Shown: positions 54,184 through 64,000, counted from the first letter of the stretch. The stretch is 64,000 nt of DNA from Lithodes maja (GCA_037953745.1 JBAKBP010012343.1:1-64000), one strand, 5' to 3'. The notes: generated by a model from the letters alone, not told the origin. Program-made: numbers and translations.

Positions 54184-54679
54184 AAACATAGCAAATTGTG
54201 TTAAATACTCCCTGAGTAATGGCAAGACGTAGAGTATCTACTCCACACAATACTATTGAAAGCTTCACGCCTATTCAAGCGTATTCTCATGAGATAACTT
54301 TCAAGATAATTGGAATTCACATCTGTTAAGAATAATGACTTAATAACTATATAACGCTCATTTATTATATCCCAGACTAACTACAAGAGTTATAATATTG
54401 AACTGATCTAATAATTCTTCAACTACAATACCACTCTGTATAACAGTTTCGTGTATAACCAAATACTCTCATTATACCTTATATATAATTATGTAAGTGT
54501 GTATATCTACCCCTCATACCTGGTATATCCATAAACACTATACAGTAACGTTAACCCTACTAGTAACGGTAATAATTAGCAGGTTCAGGTTAGGTTTCGT
54601 TTATTTTATATTTGTAATGTGCAGGAGATGGTGATCGAGAGATGTGTGTGAAATACTTCATTCCTTCATCAGGTGTTCA
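54184..54679. other. No recognisable gene
   Basis: AT-rich spacer. Confidence 0.4.
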
Positions 54680-54892
54680 GAATAAATGTAAACGGTGAGG
54701 TGCCAGAAGTAGCTCCTAGCTGGGTAAGAGCGAGAGAAGGGAGGGTGGGTGTAGTTCTGGGGTTGGAGAGAAAATGGGAGGGTTTAGGTGGGGGTATGGA
54801 ACCAACAAGGAAAGGGGGTAGAGGGGATCCCTCTCTACCGTGCAGTGCTACTATCAGGGAAAATGAAACAAATTAATCCTGACGACTGTACC
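54680..54892 (-). repeat. Dispersed repeat R3, copy 2 (inverted)
   Basis: Reverse-complement partner of 50335-50560. The overlapping 67-codon frame is part of the repeat and is not a gene. Confidence 0.8.
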
Positions 54893-55201
54893 ATTGTTAA
54901 CTCGAGTACTCTAGCCGTTTATTAATTATAAAGCGTTGAATTGTGGATGCCTTGCCTACCTACAATGCACAGTAATGCTATAATGCTACAGTGAAAGTAT
55001 TCTATATTCCACGCATAAAGTGCATAGCGTAGGGAAATATACAGTATATACATATTATGTTTGAGTGTTATGTTGAATGGGAGGCTGGAGTGTTATTGAT
55101 ATAACTACTTATGTAGAGGATAGTTGACTACTTGCGATATTAGGGATATAAGGAAGTTCAAAAGACAATACTAATCAGTAGACCACTTAAACTGATATAG
55201 C
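54893..55201. other. No recognisable gene
   Basis: AT-rich spacer. Confidence 0.4.
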
Positions 55202-55205
55202 TTAA

Positions 55206-55413
55206 CCCCTTCTGTACCGGTGAAGTATTTTTAAGTTTAATCAACCTCTATTTAGATGATTGTTTGTAGTTAAAAAATGAGCTGTGGTAGTAAAAAGGGT
55301 TAAGGGAGATAGTTCGAAGCTTGTTAATTACTGAAGGCCCGTTTTTAGCTGAATAAAATCGTCTAATAATAGCCAAAATAAAGCTAAAAGGACAACACCA
55401 TTACTGAAAGGGT
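55206..55413. mobile_element. TTAA element family A, copy 4
   Basis: TTAA at 55202-55205 and 55414-55417. Starts CCCCTTCTGTACCGG and ends ATTACTGAAAGGG; foldback interior with AATCGTCTAATAATAGCC. Confidence 0.8.
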
Positions 55414-55444
55414 TAAGCAGGCTAATCCGACCAAGGATAACTAA

Positions 55445-55784
55445 GGGGAGATTTTCACTTAAGGGTATATTTTCTGCTCCCCCTTCCCCCTCATGCTTAG
55501 ACCCATTAATGTTGACATCGACGTTCGCCCCATTAGTTTGGTGGTTTTAATACCTTTCGCCCCAATGCTGTCAATGTTAAAAACCTTTCCTGCCATTTAG
55601 GTGTCGATTTTTTCCTGGAGAGCGATAGCGAGCCTGTAATTTAGGAGGAACCGACCTTCGGTCGGTCGGGGCATTTTTCTACCAAAAAAATTACACATTT
55701 ATCTCGAAGGGGGGTCTTGGGGGTATTTTGTTTAAGCTTGATGGAGGTCTAGGGAGGAAACTAAAAACCTCCCCTTAAGATGTA
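55445..55784. mobile_element. TTAA element family E, copy 1
   Basis: CTAA (55441-55444) and TTAA (55785-55788) flanks with GGGGAGAT and ACCTCCCC ends. The interior shares with copies 2-4 a block around GAGCGATAGCGAGCCTGTAA and the palindrome-like CCGACCTTCGGTCGG. Confidence 0.8.
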
Positions 55785-55978
55785 ACCGCCGACGAAGAGG
55801 AGTAACACACACAGGAAATGGAACCACATAAAAAATCAAGGACATAATGTTATGATCCAATTATGACACAATTATAGATTACCAACAAGACACGGTTTAC
55901 TAATTACTGGGCCATAATTATACGGGTAGAGTGGGATCCCAGTTATGTGTAGCACCTGCCGCAATATACCACTACTAT

Positions 55979-56391
55979 CCCTTTCAGTACCGGTCACGTT
56001 TTGTATTCATATTTTAGATCTATTTTAACGATTTTATGCAGCTTGACCCTATCTGTACCAGCGACGTCTGTTATATTTTATTCTAGCAATATTTAGACGA
56101 TTTATGCAGCATCAGAAGAATCTGTATTAGTGAAAAAGCATGATTGAGATAGTTTGAAACCTTACAAATGCTCGTGACCCTTCCTAAGCTGAATAAAATC
56201 GATTAGTACTAGCCTGAATAAAATTAAAAGGGTGTTGACGGTACAGAAGTGGTTGAAAGTGATATGTGAGTTAAACGGGATAAATGAAAGAGTTGGAGGT
56301 CGTTTGCTTGCTAGAGGACCTTCCTAAACTGCATAGAATCGTCTACTTGTTACAAGAATATAATGAAATATTATAACTGGTACTGAATGGG
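55979..56391. mobile_element. TTAA-type element family A, copy 5, interrupted by copy 6
   Basis: Outer halves at 55979-56046 and 56253-56391 carry family-A ends (CCCTTTCAGTACCGGTCACG and ACTGGTACTGAATGG) and flank CTAT/CTAC rather than TTAA. The middle is another family-A element inserted at TTGA. Confidence 0.65.
56047..56252. mobile_element. TTAA-type element family A, copy 6, nested in copy 5
   Basis: Flanked by TTGA on both sides (56043-56046 and 56253-56256). Starts CCCTATCTGTACCAGCGACG and ends TTGACGGTACAGAAGTGG. Confidence 0.75.
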
Positions 56392-56419
56392 CTACACCAC
56401 TACACTGGTTCACCTTTAA

Positions 56420-56736
56420 GGGGAGGTATTTAGTTTGTTCCATGGACCTCCATCAAGCTTAAAATTGCACACCCTTGAGTCCCTTTCAAGATAAATTTGT
56501 ACATTTTTCGGTAGAAAAATTTCCCGGCCGAAGGCCGGTTCCTCTTAAATTACAGGCTCGCTATAGCTCGCCAGGATAAAATCGATACGTGAATGGCACG
56601 AAAGGTCTTAATATGGAGTGAAAATGCTTAAAATCGCTAAACTAATGGGGCAAACGTTTTATAATATCAAAAGCAATGGGGCTAAACATGAGGGAGAAAG
56701 GAGTCAAGAAAAAATCCCTCAAGTGGAGATCTCCCC
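56420..56736. mobile_element. TTAA element family E, copy 2
   Basis: TTAA at 56416-56419 and 56737-56740, with ends GGGGAGGT and ATCTCCCC. In the opposite orientation to copy 1. It has the GGCCGAAGGCCGGTTCC and CAGGCTCGCTATAGCTCGCC blocks. Confidence 0.85.
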
Positions 56737-56750
56737 TTAATACATCTCAG

Positions 56751-57435
56751 TGAAGCAGATAGGTGGAAGAATTGTGCGTTTCTTGATAAAAGTGTCAACA
56801 TTGGCACACACAATAATAAACGCAGTTTAATCAAAATTAGCTATAGGGCCATCACAGGTTTGGCTTATGTTGACTTTGGCAACCCCTTTTCAATTGATCT
56901 CCATTAGAGTACTGAAACACAGATATTTACCCCAAACTGTATACTGTGGTAGAGACGTCAAACTAGTCTCAAATGACTCGTCCGGGCAAGGGAAACAACT
57001 TGTATTCAGAGAATGTTTGGCTAATGTTGACTGTTTGACTTGTACTGGTCCCTGTAGTTTATTATCATGCTACAAATTGGTAAGCATTGTTGCCAATTTC
57101 CCCTAATTTGTTGAACTACAGGGACCAGTACAAGTCAAATGGTCAACTTTCTATAAACATTGTCTGAACATTTATTGTTTCCCTTGTCCAGACGAGCCAT
57201 TTGAGACTAGTTTGACATCTCTACCACAGTATACAGTTTGGGGTAATTATCTGTGTTTCAGTACTCTATTGGAGATTAATTGAAAAGGGGCTGCCAAAGC
57301 CAACCAAGGCTAAACCTGTGATGCCCCTATAGCTAATTTTGATTATATTGCGTTTATTATTGTCTGTTCCAAGTTTCTTGACACATTTATCAAGAAACGC
57401 ACAATTCCCACACATTCTTTCACATATCTGCCATT
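56751..57435. mobile_element. Long foldback element, about 300-bp arms
   Basis: 56769-57059 pairs with 57113-57408 as an inverted repeat (TTTCTTGAT, CTGTATACTGTGGTAGAGA, GACTTGTACTGGTCCCTGTA in both arms), leaving a loop of about 50 bases. Weaker pairing (GCAGATA) extends outward. Arms are about 85-90 percent identical by eye. Non-coding; the superfamily is unknown. It lies between family-E copies 2 and 3. Confidence 0.8.
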
Positions 57436-57462
57436 CAATTTCTTACAGGAGTTTAACCTTAA

Positions 57463-57814
57463 GGGGGTAGTGCTTGGTTTTTGGCCTTTATATAATGTGT
57501 TTTTGAGTTTCCTCGCTAGACCTCCATCAAACTTAACAAAAAATACCCCTTACACCTCTTTCAAGATAAGTGTGCACGTTTTTCGGCAGAAAAATGTCCC
57601 AGCCGAAGGCCGGTTCCTTCTAAACTTACAGGCTCGCTATCGCTCGCCAGGAAAAATCGACACGTAAATGGCACGAAAGGTCTTAATATTGACAAAGAAA
57701 TTGGGCGGAATATCTCAAAATTGCTACACTAAAGGAACGAACGTCTTAATATCTCAAAACTAATATGGTAAACATGAGGGAGAAGGGAGTCCAGTAAAAG
57801 CGAGTAGTACCCCC
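57463..57814. mobile_element. TTAA element family E, copy 3
   Basis: TTAA at 57459-57462 and 57815-57818, ends GGGGGTAGTGCTT and GCGAGTAGTACCCCC. Contains GCCGAAGGCCGGTTCC and CAGGCTCGCTATCGCTCGCC. Confidence 0.85.
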
Positions 57815-57929
57815 TTAATGCGTTGCTGGCTTCAGTATACCCTGTTTATTATAGGTAGGCCAGAAATACCCACCTTTATCTTCTGTAACTTGAAACGGGC
57901 CAGAGTAAATGGGTTGTGAATTTCCTCAA

Positions 57930-58050
57930 CTCTTCCCTGGCTGAGCCTTTCTAAATGTTACCCCCGTCATTCTTTCAACTTTATGGGAGGCACTTCTCAT
58001 AGCCAGTTTTGCCTTTTGTCTCCCTCATCCACATAAACAATAAATAAACA
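57930..58050 (+). repeat. LINE 3' end fragment
   Basis: Diverged copy of the intact LINE's 3' UTR: GTCATTCTTTCAACTTTATGGGAGGCACT and GCCTTTTGTCTCCCTCATCCACATA against 24145-24219. Confidence 0.7.
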
Positions 58051-58075
58051 ATAAATACTTAATATATAAATAATA

Positions 58076-58827
58076 CACCATTTTGCAAATGCGATTGAAC
58101 AATTAATCAAATGCTTTCAACATTCGAGTTAAAGAATGACAGTCTTCTATTTGCTTACAACTATCTTCCAAATCCATTCAACAGTCAGACATTTGAAATT
58201 GACAGTTTGCAAAACGTTTCAACAACCACGTATCTCTAATTAATGTCAACAGTCTCCAAAACTGTTATACAATGTGAGTGAAACAATCATCATTCGAAAG
58301 ACTTTATTTGGCAATCATCAAAATTAGTAATACGCATGAATATCTATTGTCTGAGTACATTTACTTAAATATATCGATAACAAAATAATTGCTTTAAACA
58401 AACATAACAGTTATATAACTTTAATGTCACTATAGTACATACAGTACATACAGTATAAGACTACGTACTATAGTGACATTAAAATTATATAACTGTTATG
58501 TTTGTTTAAAACAATTATTATTTTATCGATATATTTAAGTAAATGTACTCAGACAATAGATATTCATGCGTATTACTAATTTTGATGATTGTCAAATAAA
58601 GTCTTTCGAATGATGATTGTTTCACTCACATTGTATAACAGTTTTGGAGACTGTTGAAATCAATTAGAGATACGTGGCTGTTGAAACGTTTTGCAAACTG
58701 TCAATTTCAAATGTCTGACTGTTGAATGGACTTGGAAGATAGTTGTAAGCAAATAGAAGACTGTCATTCTTTAACTCGAACGTTGAAAGCATTTGATTAA
58801 TTGTTCAATCGCATTTGCAAAATGGTG
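58076..58827. mobile_element. Near-perfect palindromic element, 363-bp arms
   Basis: The left arm 58076-58438 and right arm 58465-58827 are reverse complements with only a few mismatches or small indels; the spacer is 26 bases. Flanked by TA on both sides (58074-58075 and 58828-58829) with ends CACCATTTTGCAAATGCG. This suggests a TA-target foldback, possibly Tc1/mariner-type. No transposase. Confidence 0.85.
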
Positions 58828-58829
58828 TA

Positions 58830-59128
58830 GTAAGACAGGTGTTGCGTGGTGGCACCTGCCCGGACCATCTTACCTGGGTCCAATTACGTGGGGAGGGGGT
58901 GGGGGGGATAGGCGTGGTGCGACCCTCACTACACAAACCAAGATCATATTACCAAACCCTCACCTTCAAAACTATTTACAGTCGTCCTTCCGGAACAATG
59001 ACGTCATTATATTTTGGTTTCGTTTCAATACTATAAATATCAATCACTATAACTGGCCACATTTCTGGTGCTAAAGTTATTACGCTTCAAAATACTATAA
59101 TTATGTACAGAAGAATGAAGGTACATTA
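58830..59128. other. No recognisable gene
   Basis: Unremarkable; a G-rich patch lies at 58888-58907. Confidence 0.4.
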
Positions 59129-59132
59129 TTGA

Positions 59133-59336
59133 CCCTTTCAAGATCCAATACGCATTTATTTTCTGTTTTATGACTATTATCAAACGATTTTACTCAGATT
59201 AAGAAGTGTATACAGAAGTCAGGTCATTTGATATAGACTGTACTCATATAATTATCACAGATTCTTCGTAAACTGTCTAAAATCGTCTAATGCTAGCCAG
59301 AATAAACTGTCAAAATGTATTACAATCTTCAAAGGG
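59133..59336. mobile_element. TTAA element family C, copy 2
   Basis: TTGA at 59129-59132 and TTAA at 59337-59340. It aligns with 45913-46113, including TTTATTTTCTGTTTTATGACTATTATC against its own reverse complement TGCTAGCCAGAATAAACTGTC. Confidence 0.8.
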
Positions 59337-59388
59337 TTAAATACGATCGACAGGTTTGGCTACGAGAGACAAGTACAAGTACGAGAGA

Positions 59389-59715
59389 GGAGTACAAAGG
59401 AGTACAAAGGAAATCAAGCAACAACATATATAGTGACCCTTTTAGGCTGCTTGTCCTCCAAAACACTGAGGATCAAGTATCCAAACAGTGGTTTAGAGTG
59501 GGTAAGGGAACATTGGAAAGGGAACTACTGCCCTGGAACTAATGTCCGTGGCAGGACTAGGAAGTTTGTAGGGGACATATGGGTTAGTAACTGAGGGGAG
59601 GATAAAATACAGTTATTCATTTACAAACGCAGTCAGTCGCGGGTTTGATGCGAGATATTTGTCTAGGCGGAGTTTAAATGAATCAACGGTGCTGCAGTCT
59701 ATAACATCTCGGGGA
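59389..59715 (-). mobile_element. CR1 3' fragment, 5' truncated
   Basis: Close match to 8926-9253: the GGAGTACAAA tail, 3' UTR and the last roughly 25 codons of ORF2 (CAGTCAGTCGCGGGTTTGATG). Homology stops near CTCGGGGA at 59715, where a purine-rich tract begins. Confidence 0.9.
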
Positions 59716-59937
59716 GGGAGAGAGGGAGGGAGGGAACAAGGCACAGAGCGAGGAAGGGAGAGAGTTAGGTAGGAAGGAAGGGAGGTAGGAAGGGAAGAAA
59801 AGAGGGAAAGAGAGAGGAAGGAAGAAGAGAGAGAGAGAGAGAGGGGGGGGAGGAAGAGATAGGGATGGGAAGGAAGGAAGGAAGGGGGGAAAGGAGGGAG
59901 AAAGAGAGGAAGGAAGGAAGAAAGGAGGATAGGAAGA
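59716..59937 (+). repeat. Polypurine (GGA/GAAG) tract
   Basis: GGAAGGAAGG and GAGAGAGAG runs. The minus-strand Ser/Pro/Leu frame is an artefact. Confidence 0.9.
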
Positions 59938-59939
59938 TA

Positions 59940-60042
59940 TAGTGTTATTATTAGCGTGGTTATGATGCCTCACGTTACTAACAGACACCTGTAGAGCGAG
60001 GGTGAGAGAGGCTTCATAACCACGCTAATAATAAGATACTGT
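59940..60042. repeat. Small foldback family F, with partial copy at 60745-60815
   Basis: TATTATTAGCGTGGTTATGA at about 59943 and its reverse complement near 60015-60035, arms of about 33 bases. A third occurrence, TTATTATCAGCGTGGTTATG with ACACCTGTA after it, begins at about 60747. Confidence 0.7.
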
Positions 60043-60492
60043 GTGGTTAGAGAGACAGACGCAGATAATAAAAAATAGATTGATAGGCAGACATATTGGC
60101 AGACGGAGAAGGAGGTGGATAGACATTGAAAACAGGCATATATGCAAATAGTCATATAGATAGTTTTTAGACAGTGATATATTTAACCTCACAAATACAC
60201 GATACCACTCTTCTTACGTAGAGTTGATAAATCTATACATCTAAACAATCTCCCTAAAAAAAAAAAAAAAAAAAAAAATCACTTTACCTGCTTACTTATA
60301 ATACAAATAGATAAATACACACACCAAACTAGACAAAACGAAGACAAAAAGTCTAATGTGAATAAGACAAAAACACACCACATCCTGAACGGTGTAATTC
60401 TTATGTTCTTTACGCCAACCAACTTTACTTCTAAACTCAATTAATGAAATCAACAAATCAATGTATTACTATAACTATTGGCAAGATCCTAC

Positions 60493-60538
<46 letters not shown>

Positions 60539-60931
60539 AGTACGTCTGCCTATTTATCTCTCTTTATATATCTCCGCCTGTCTGTATGTCTCTATTAAAC
60601 TGTCTATACTGCTATCTCTATTAGTCTCTCTGTTTGTATTTATATCTATATTAATTTGTCTATAATTCCATCTCTATTAGTATCTCTGTTTGTCTTTGTA
60701 TCTATTTATATATGTGTCTATCTCTTTAACCATACAGCAGCATCTTATTATCAGCGTGGTTATGAAGCCTCACGTCTCTGAAACAAACACCTGTACCTTC
60801 TACAGAACAGAGGCTGGGGCGAGGAGCACAAGGGATAGCTGGCAGAATAAGCTGAGGTTATTTTTGTTTTTCTATATTCCTACTAACTTTTTTTTTTTTT
60901 TTGTCTCTATATTTATGTATTTATTTATGTC
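60043..60931. other. No gene; (CT)n and homopolymer runs
   Basis: An A-run at 60257-60278, (CT)n at 60496-60536 and a T-run at 60887-60902, plus the foldback-F fragment near 60745. Confidence 0.7.
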
Positions 60932-61242
60932 TGAGTTTCCTCGCTAGACCTGCATCAAGCTTAGAAAAACACCCCCAAGACCCCCTTTCAAGATAAATCT
61001 GTACATTTTTCGGTAGAAAAATGTCCCGGCTAAAGACCGATGCCTTCTAAAATTAGAAACTCTCTATCACTCGCCAGGAAAAAATCGACATCTAAAGGGC
61101 ACGAAAGATCTTAATATTGACAACAAAATGAGGCGAAAGGTCTCAAAATCGCCAAACTAAAGCAACGCACGTCTTAAAACCTCAAAACTAATATGCTAAA
61201 CATGAGGGAGAAGGGGGTCCAGAACAAACGAGCACTATACCC
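60932..61242. mobile_element. TTAA element family E, copy 4 (left-truncated)
   Basis: Starts inside the family at GAGTTTCCTCGCTAGACC and ends CACTATACCC before TTAA 61243-61246. Contains CTCTCTATCACTCGCCAGG. Its TTAA is shared with the next element. Confidence 0.8.
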
Positions 61243-61246
61243 TTAA

Positions 61247-61442
61247 CCCCTTCCGTACCAGCGACGTTTTTTAAATTTTATTCTAGCTATATTTAAAATT
61301 ATCAGTAATTATCTGTAGTAGTATAAAGAGCTTATTGACATAGTTCAAAGCCTGTTCATTGCAAAAGGCCCTATTATACTGAATACAATCGTCTAATAGT
61401 AGCCAGAGAAAAATAAAAAAAGCGGCACCGGTACTGGAAGGG
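61247..61442. mobile_element. TTAA element family A, copy 7
   Basis: TTAA at 61243-61246 and 61443-61446. Starts CCCCTTCCGTACCAGCGACG and ends CGGCACCGGTACTGGAAGGG. Confidence 0.85.
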
Positions 61443-61446
61443 TTAA

Positions 61447-61659
61447 CCATCTCAGTACCAGTGCCGTTTTTTCTTATCTGTATTCTTGCTACTATTAAAC
61501 GACTTGATTCAATCTATAAAAAGCTTCCAGCAATTAACAGGCATTTAACTATCTCACCTTACCCTTCTCACTACCACCGGTCCTTCTCAAACGGCACAAC
61601 ATCGTCTAAATAATTTATAGCTAGAATAATATTAAAAGGACATTGCCGGTACAGTAGGG
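61447..61659. mobile_element. TTAA element family A, copy 8
   Basis: TTAA at 61443-61446 (shared) and degenerate TTTA at 61660-61663. Starts CCATCTCAGTACCAGTGCCG and ends ATTGCCGGTACAGTAGGG. Confidence 0.8.
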
Positions 61660-61814
61660 TTTAGGAGCTTGACGACATTTTACATTAGTATACTCCTTAG
61701 GTTATTGTAGAGATCCTTGTTAAACTGAACTAAAATTTCCAAGAAGATAACCAGAATGCATTACATTTTAGGTATTCATGAACGTATATATGTATGTATG
61801 TATGTTTGGTTTTG

Positions 61815-62826
61815 TTTGTCAATGTGAATGAGGGAGGCAAAATGCAGAACTGCCTGTAGCGAGTACCTCCCCTAGAGTTGAAAGAGTGACAGGGCCAAAA
61901 TCAAGAGACGTTCGAGCCAAAATACCTGGACACACGGAGTTTGAAGCAATTTAAGTCATAGGAAGAGGGAAAGACTGATTCTGGGAGAGAGTTCCAGACC
62001 TCAGCTGTTGAATAGAAGAAAGACTGAGAGTAACGTTTCACTCTTGGGTTGGAGAGTTGCACAGCAGAGTAGGGGTGGAATTGTGTTGCAAGACGGGTAC
62101 CACGTGCCTTACGTAGAGGAGGTGGTATACACTGGGAGAACTCTGAGGAACACTTATTATTATAGTAGCGATAGAATAGCGAGAGAGATGCAACATTGCG
62201 GCGAAGAGAGAGAGATTGCAGAGAGTTAGTGAGTGGACGGGAGTTAATGATACGAATGGTCTTCCTTTCTACTTTGTCTAGGAGTGCGGTGTGAGAGGAA
62301 CGTCCCCACACATGTGAACAATACTCAATACAAGGATGCACCGTGCCCCTGTACAGAGCAAGAAGCTGTGCAGGAGTAAAGAACCCTTGAGGCAGTTGAG
62401 TACACCCAGTTTCTGGGAGGTTGCCTTAGCAAGACTGGTAATATGGTCCTTCCAAGTGAGAGCAGAAGAAAAAAGAGACACCAAGCATATTGAGAGAAGA
62501 TGAAGGATTGATTTTTGTATTGTTGAAGTACTGTATAAGGGAAAGTCCTCTGGAGGTTCCGGACGGGTAATAAATGGGAGAAATTGGGTTTTGGAAGCAT
62601 TAAAGGCAACAAGGTTTTCTCTGCCCTTACTGGAAATAGTAGTTAGATCAGCGGATAAGTGTTGTATGGCTTCATTACGTTTGTTTTTTAGGGATTCCTG
62701 GCTGAGGCGTTCTGGAAAACTAATTGAGTAGTGTAAGGTAGAGAATGAATGGATGGGACTGGAGGTACAGTTGAGAAGATAATTTATGAAAATTAGAAAG
62801 AGAATGGGAGATAGGACAGAGCCCTC
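61815..62826 (-). pseudogene. 5'-truncated LINE copy, catalytic YADD deleted
   Basis: Minus-strand relative of 20910-24240 covering the RT second half to the 3' UTR in two overlapping frames (62841-62278 and 62341-61901), so it is frameshifted. Where the intact copy reads HSYADDSTLHYS, this one reads HSFSTLHYS: a 9-base in-frame loss removes the catalytic aspartates. It is bracketed by ATGT-type microsatellite on both sides (about 61785-61805 and 62827-62870), the likely target. Confidence 0.85.
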
Positions 62827-62870
62827 CATGTATACATACATTATATGTATGTATGTATGTATGTATGAAT

Positions 62871-63149
62871 GCTTCTACTTATCATACTGGCTATATACAG
62901 TACATAATTATCTATTTATCTACATATGTATATATTTACCTGTCTGTGTAGCAAGCACATACTAACTTATTTATTATTTATATTGGTATCTGTATTATGG
63001 GTCTAGTTACCAATCCAAGAGTATTGTTAGATATGTTTGACGTAAATTATTTATCTGTTCAGTCTTACAAAAAGTATAAAAGTAAAGTAAAGTCAACATA
63101 TTGATTTCATACTAAAATGGTTATTTTTACTTTGATTCAACATACACCA
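62871..63149. other. AT-rich spacer
   Basis: No frame of note. Confidence 0.4.
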
Positions 63150-63470
63150 GTGTATACCACCTCCTTTACGTAGGGCACATGGTACCCGACTTGCAACTCA
63201 ATCCCACCCCTACTCTGTGCAACTCTCCAACCCGAGAGTGAAACGTTATTCTCAGTCTTTCTTCTACTCAACAGCTGAGCTCTGGAACTCTCTCCCAGAA
63301 TCAGTCTTTCCCTCTTCCTATGACTTAAATTGCTTCAAACTCCGTGTGTCCAGGCATTTTTGCTCGAACGTCCCTTGATTTTGGCCCTGTCACTCTTTCA
63401 ACTATGGGGGAGGCACTCGCTACAGGCAGTTCTGCCTTTGGCCTCCCTCAATCACATAGACAAAAAATAT
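63150..63470 (+). pseudogene. LINE 3' fragment, short 5'-truncated copy
   Basis: Very close to 23915-24222: the ORF end from the IPPPLRRARGT-type region through WNSLPESVFP and CFKLRVSRHF, then the 3' UTR GGGGGAGGCACTCGCTA and CCCTCAATCACATAGA. Confidence 0.9.
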
Positions 63471-63762
63471 ATAATCTCGGAAAAACGTTGGCCATATCAA
63501 ATTATGCAATCAAAGTTTTTAAATTACTTAACTCAACTCTGTATAATTTGATATACAATTTTTTTCCAAGAGTGTTTATTGAAGCAATGTATGAGTAACC
63601 ATTTTATTGCGGAAATATGTGCTTTCTATTTACTTTGATTTTGTACTTTTTTATGACTTAGATTAGGCCTACAGCAAGATATGTAATCGCGCAGAACACG
63701 TATTTCGTGGATGGCGGCTGACATGCGTGTTCTGTAGAGCGTTCTTGTTTCTGTATTGGGCT
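63471..63762. other. No recognisable gene
   Basis: AT-rich; short frames only. Confidence 0.4.
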
Positions 63763-63766
63763 TAAC

Positions 63767-63952
63767 CCATTCAGTACCAGCGAAGTCTTTTGCATTTTAT
63801 TCCATAAATATTTAGACGATTTTATGGTAGCTAAAAGGAATAATTGAGACAGTGTGTAGCCTTTCAATTGATAGACGTCCTTCCTAAGTTGAATAGAATC
63901 GTCGAATAATTGCCAGAATATAATGAAAATGACGTCACCGGTACAGTATGGT
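63767..63952. mobile_element. TTAA element family A, copy 9
   Basis: TTAA at 63763-63766 and 63953-63956. Starts CCCATTCAGTACCAGCGAAG and ends GACGTCACCGGTACAGTATGG. Interior GACGATTTT pairs with GAATCGTCG. Confidence 0.85.
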
Positions 63953-64000
63953 TTAATAACGAAATATCTAAATAGTGTTCCCTATTTACCTCAAGCCTTC

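Noticed and set aside
59683..59988. Ser/Pro/Leu-rich minus-strand frame
   Set aside because: Low-complexity GGAAGG tract read backwards.

Overview
This is a eukaryotic, intergenic, transposon-dense stretch of DNA. I see no host protein-coding gene, no rRNA and no convincing host tRNA. Nearly everything recognisable is mobile DNA: two Ty3/gypsy-type LTR elements plus a diverged solo LTR, at least five kinds of non-LTR retrotransposon, one large DNA transposon, a non-autonomous Helitron, tRNA-headed SINE-like units, and about twenty small non-autonomous inverted-repeat elements, most flanked by TTAA. Esterase-bearing CR1 elements, RTE-like and jockey/I-like LINEs, repeats rich in TGACCTTGACC and long CA/TA/GA microsatellites together suggest a large-genome marine invertebrate, most likely a decapod crustacean. 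That assignment is inference, because no marker gene is present.

Layout. 1-6.6 kb: minus-strand LTR retrotransposon running off the left edge, with one uninterrupted gag-pol frame in which integrase lies BEFORE reverse transcriptase (Gmr1-like order). 8.9-13.5 kb: near-complete minus-strand CR1 with an esterase ORF1, an ORF2 broken by one stop codon and tandem 5' repeats. 14.5-15.4 kb: inverted-repeat element with an 18-bp perfect TIR and TAA duplication. 16-20 kb: minisatellites, a TTAA element, a SINE and simple repeats. 20.4-24.6 kb: a decayed CR1-like element split by an intact 3.33-kb LINE (one 1003-codon ORF, poly-A tail, ACCTGC duplication). 24.9-29.9 kb: a broken jockey/I-like LINE split by a minus-strand RTE-like LINE (TTTACA duplication). 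30-33 kb: a repeat rich in TGACCTTGACC, punctuated by TTAA elements. 32.9-39.2 kb: a second gypsy-type element whose two LTRs are inverted. 39.2-44.8 kb: a large TIR transposon (Academ-like candidate) with one broken frame of about 1550 codons. 45-64 kb: a mosaic of TTAA elements, two long foldbacks, a Helitron, a solo LTR and fragments of LINEs seen elsewhere in the window.

How the parts relate. The nested insertions give a relative chronology. The intact LINE at 20.9 kb and the RTE-like LINE at 26.4 kb are younger than the elements they split. Fragments of the CR1 and of the intact LINE recur at 57.9-63.5 kb. The TTAA elements encode nothing here and would need a transposase supplied from elsewhere. 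The two most unusual structures are the integrase-first LTR element at the left edge and the inverted-LTR gypsy element at 33-39 kb, whose aberrant junction falls where pol matches the complement of its own primer-binding site.
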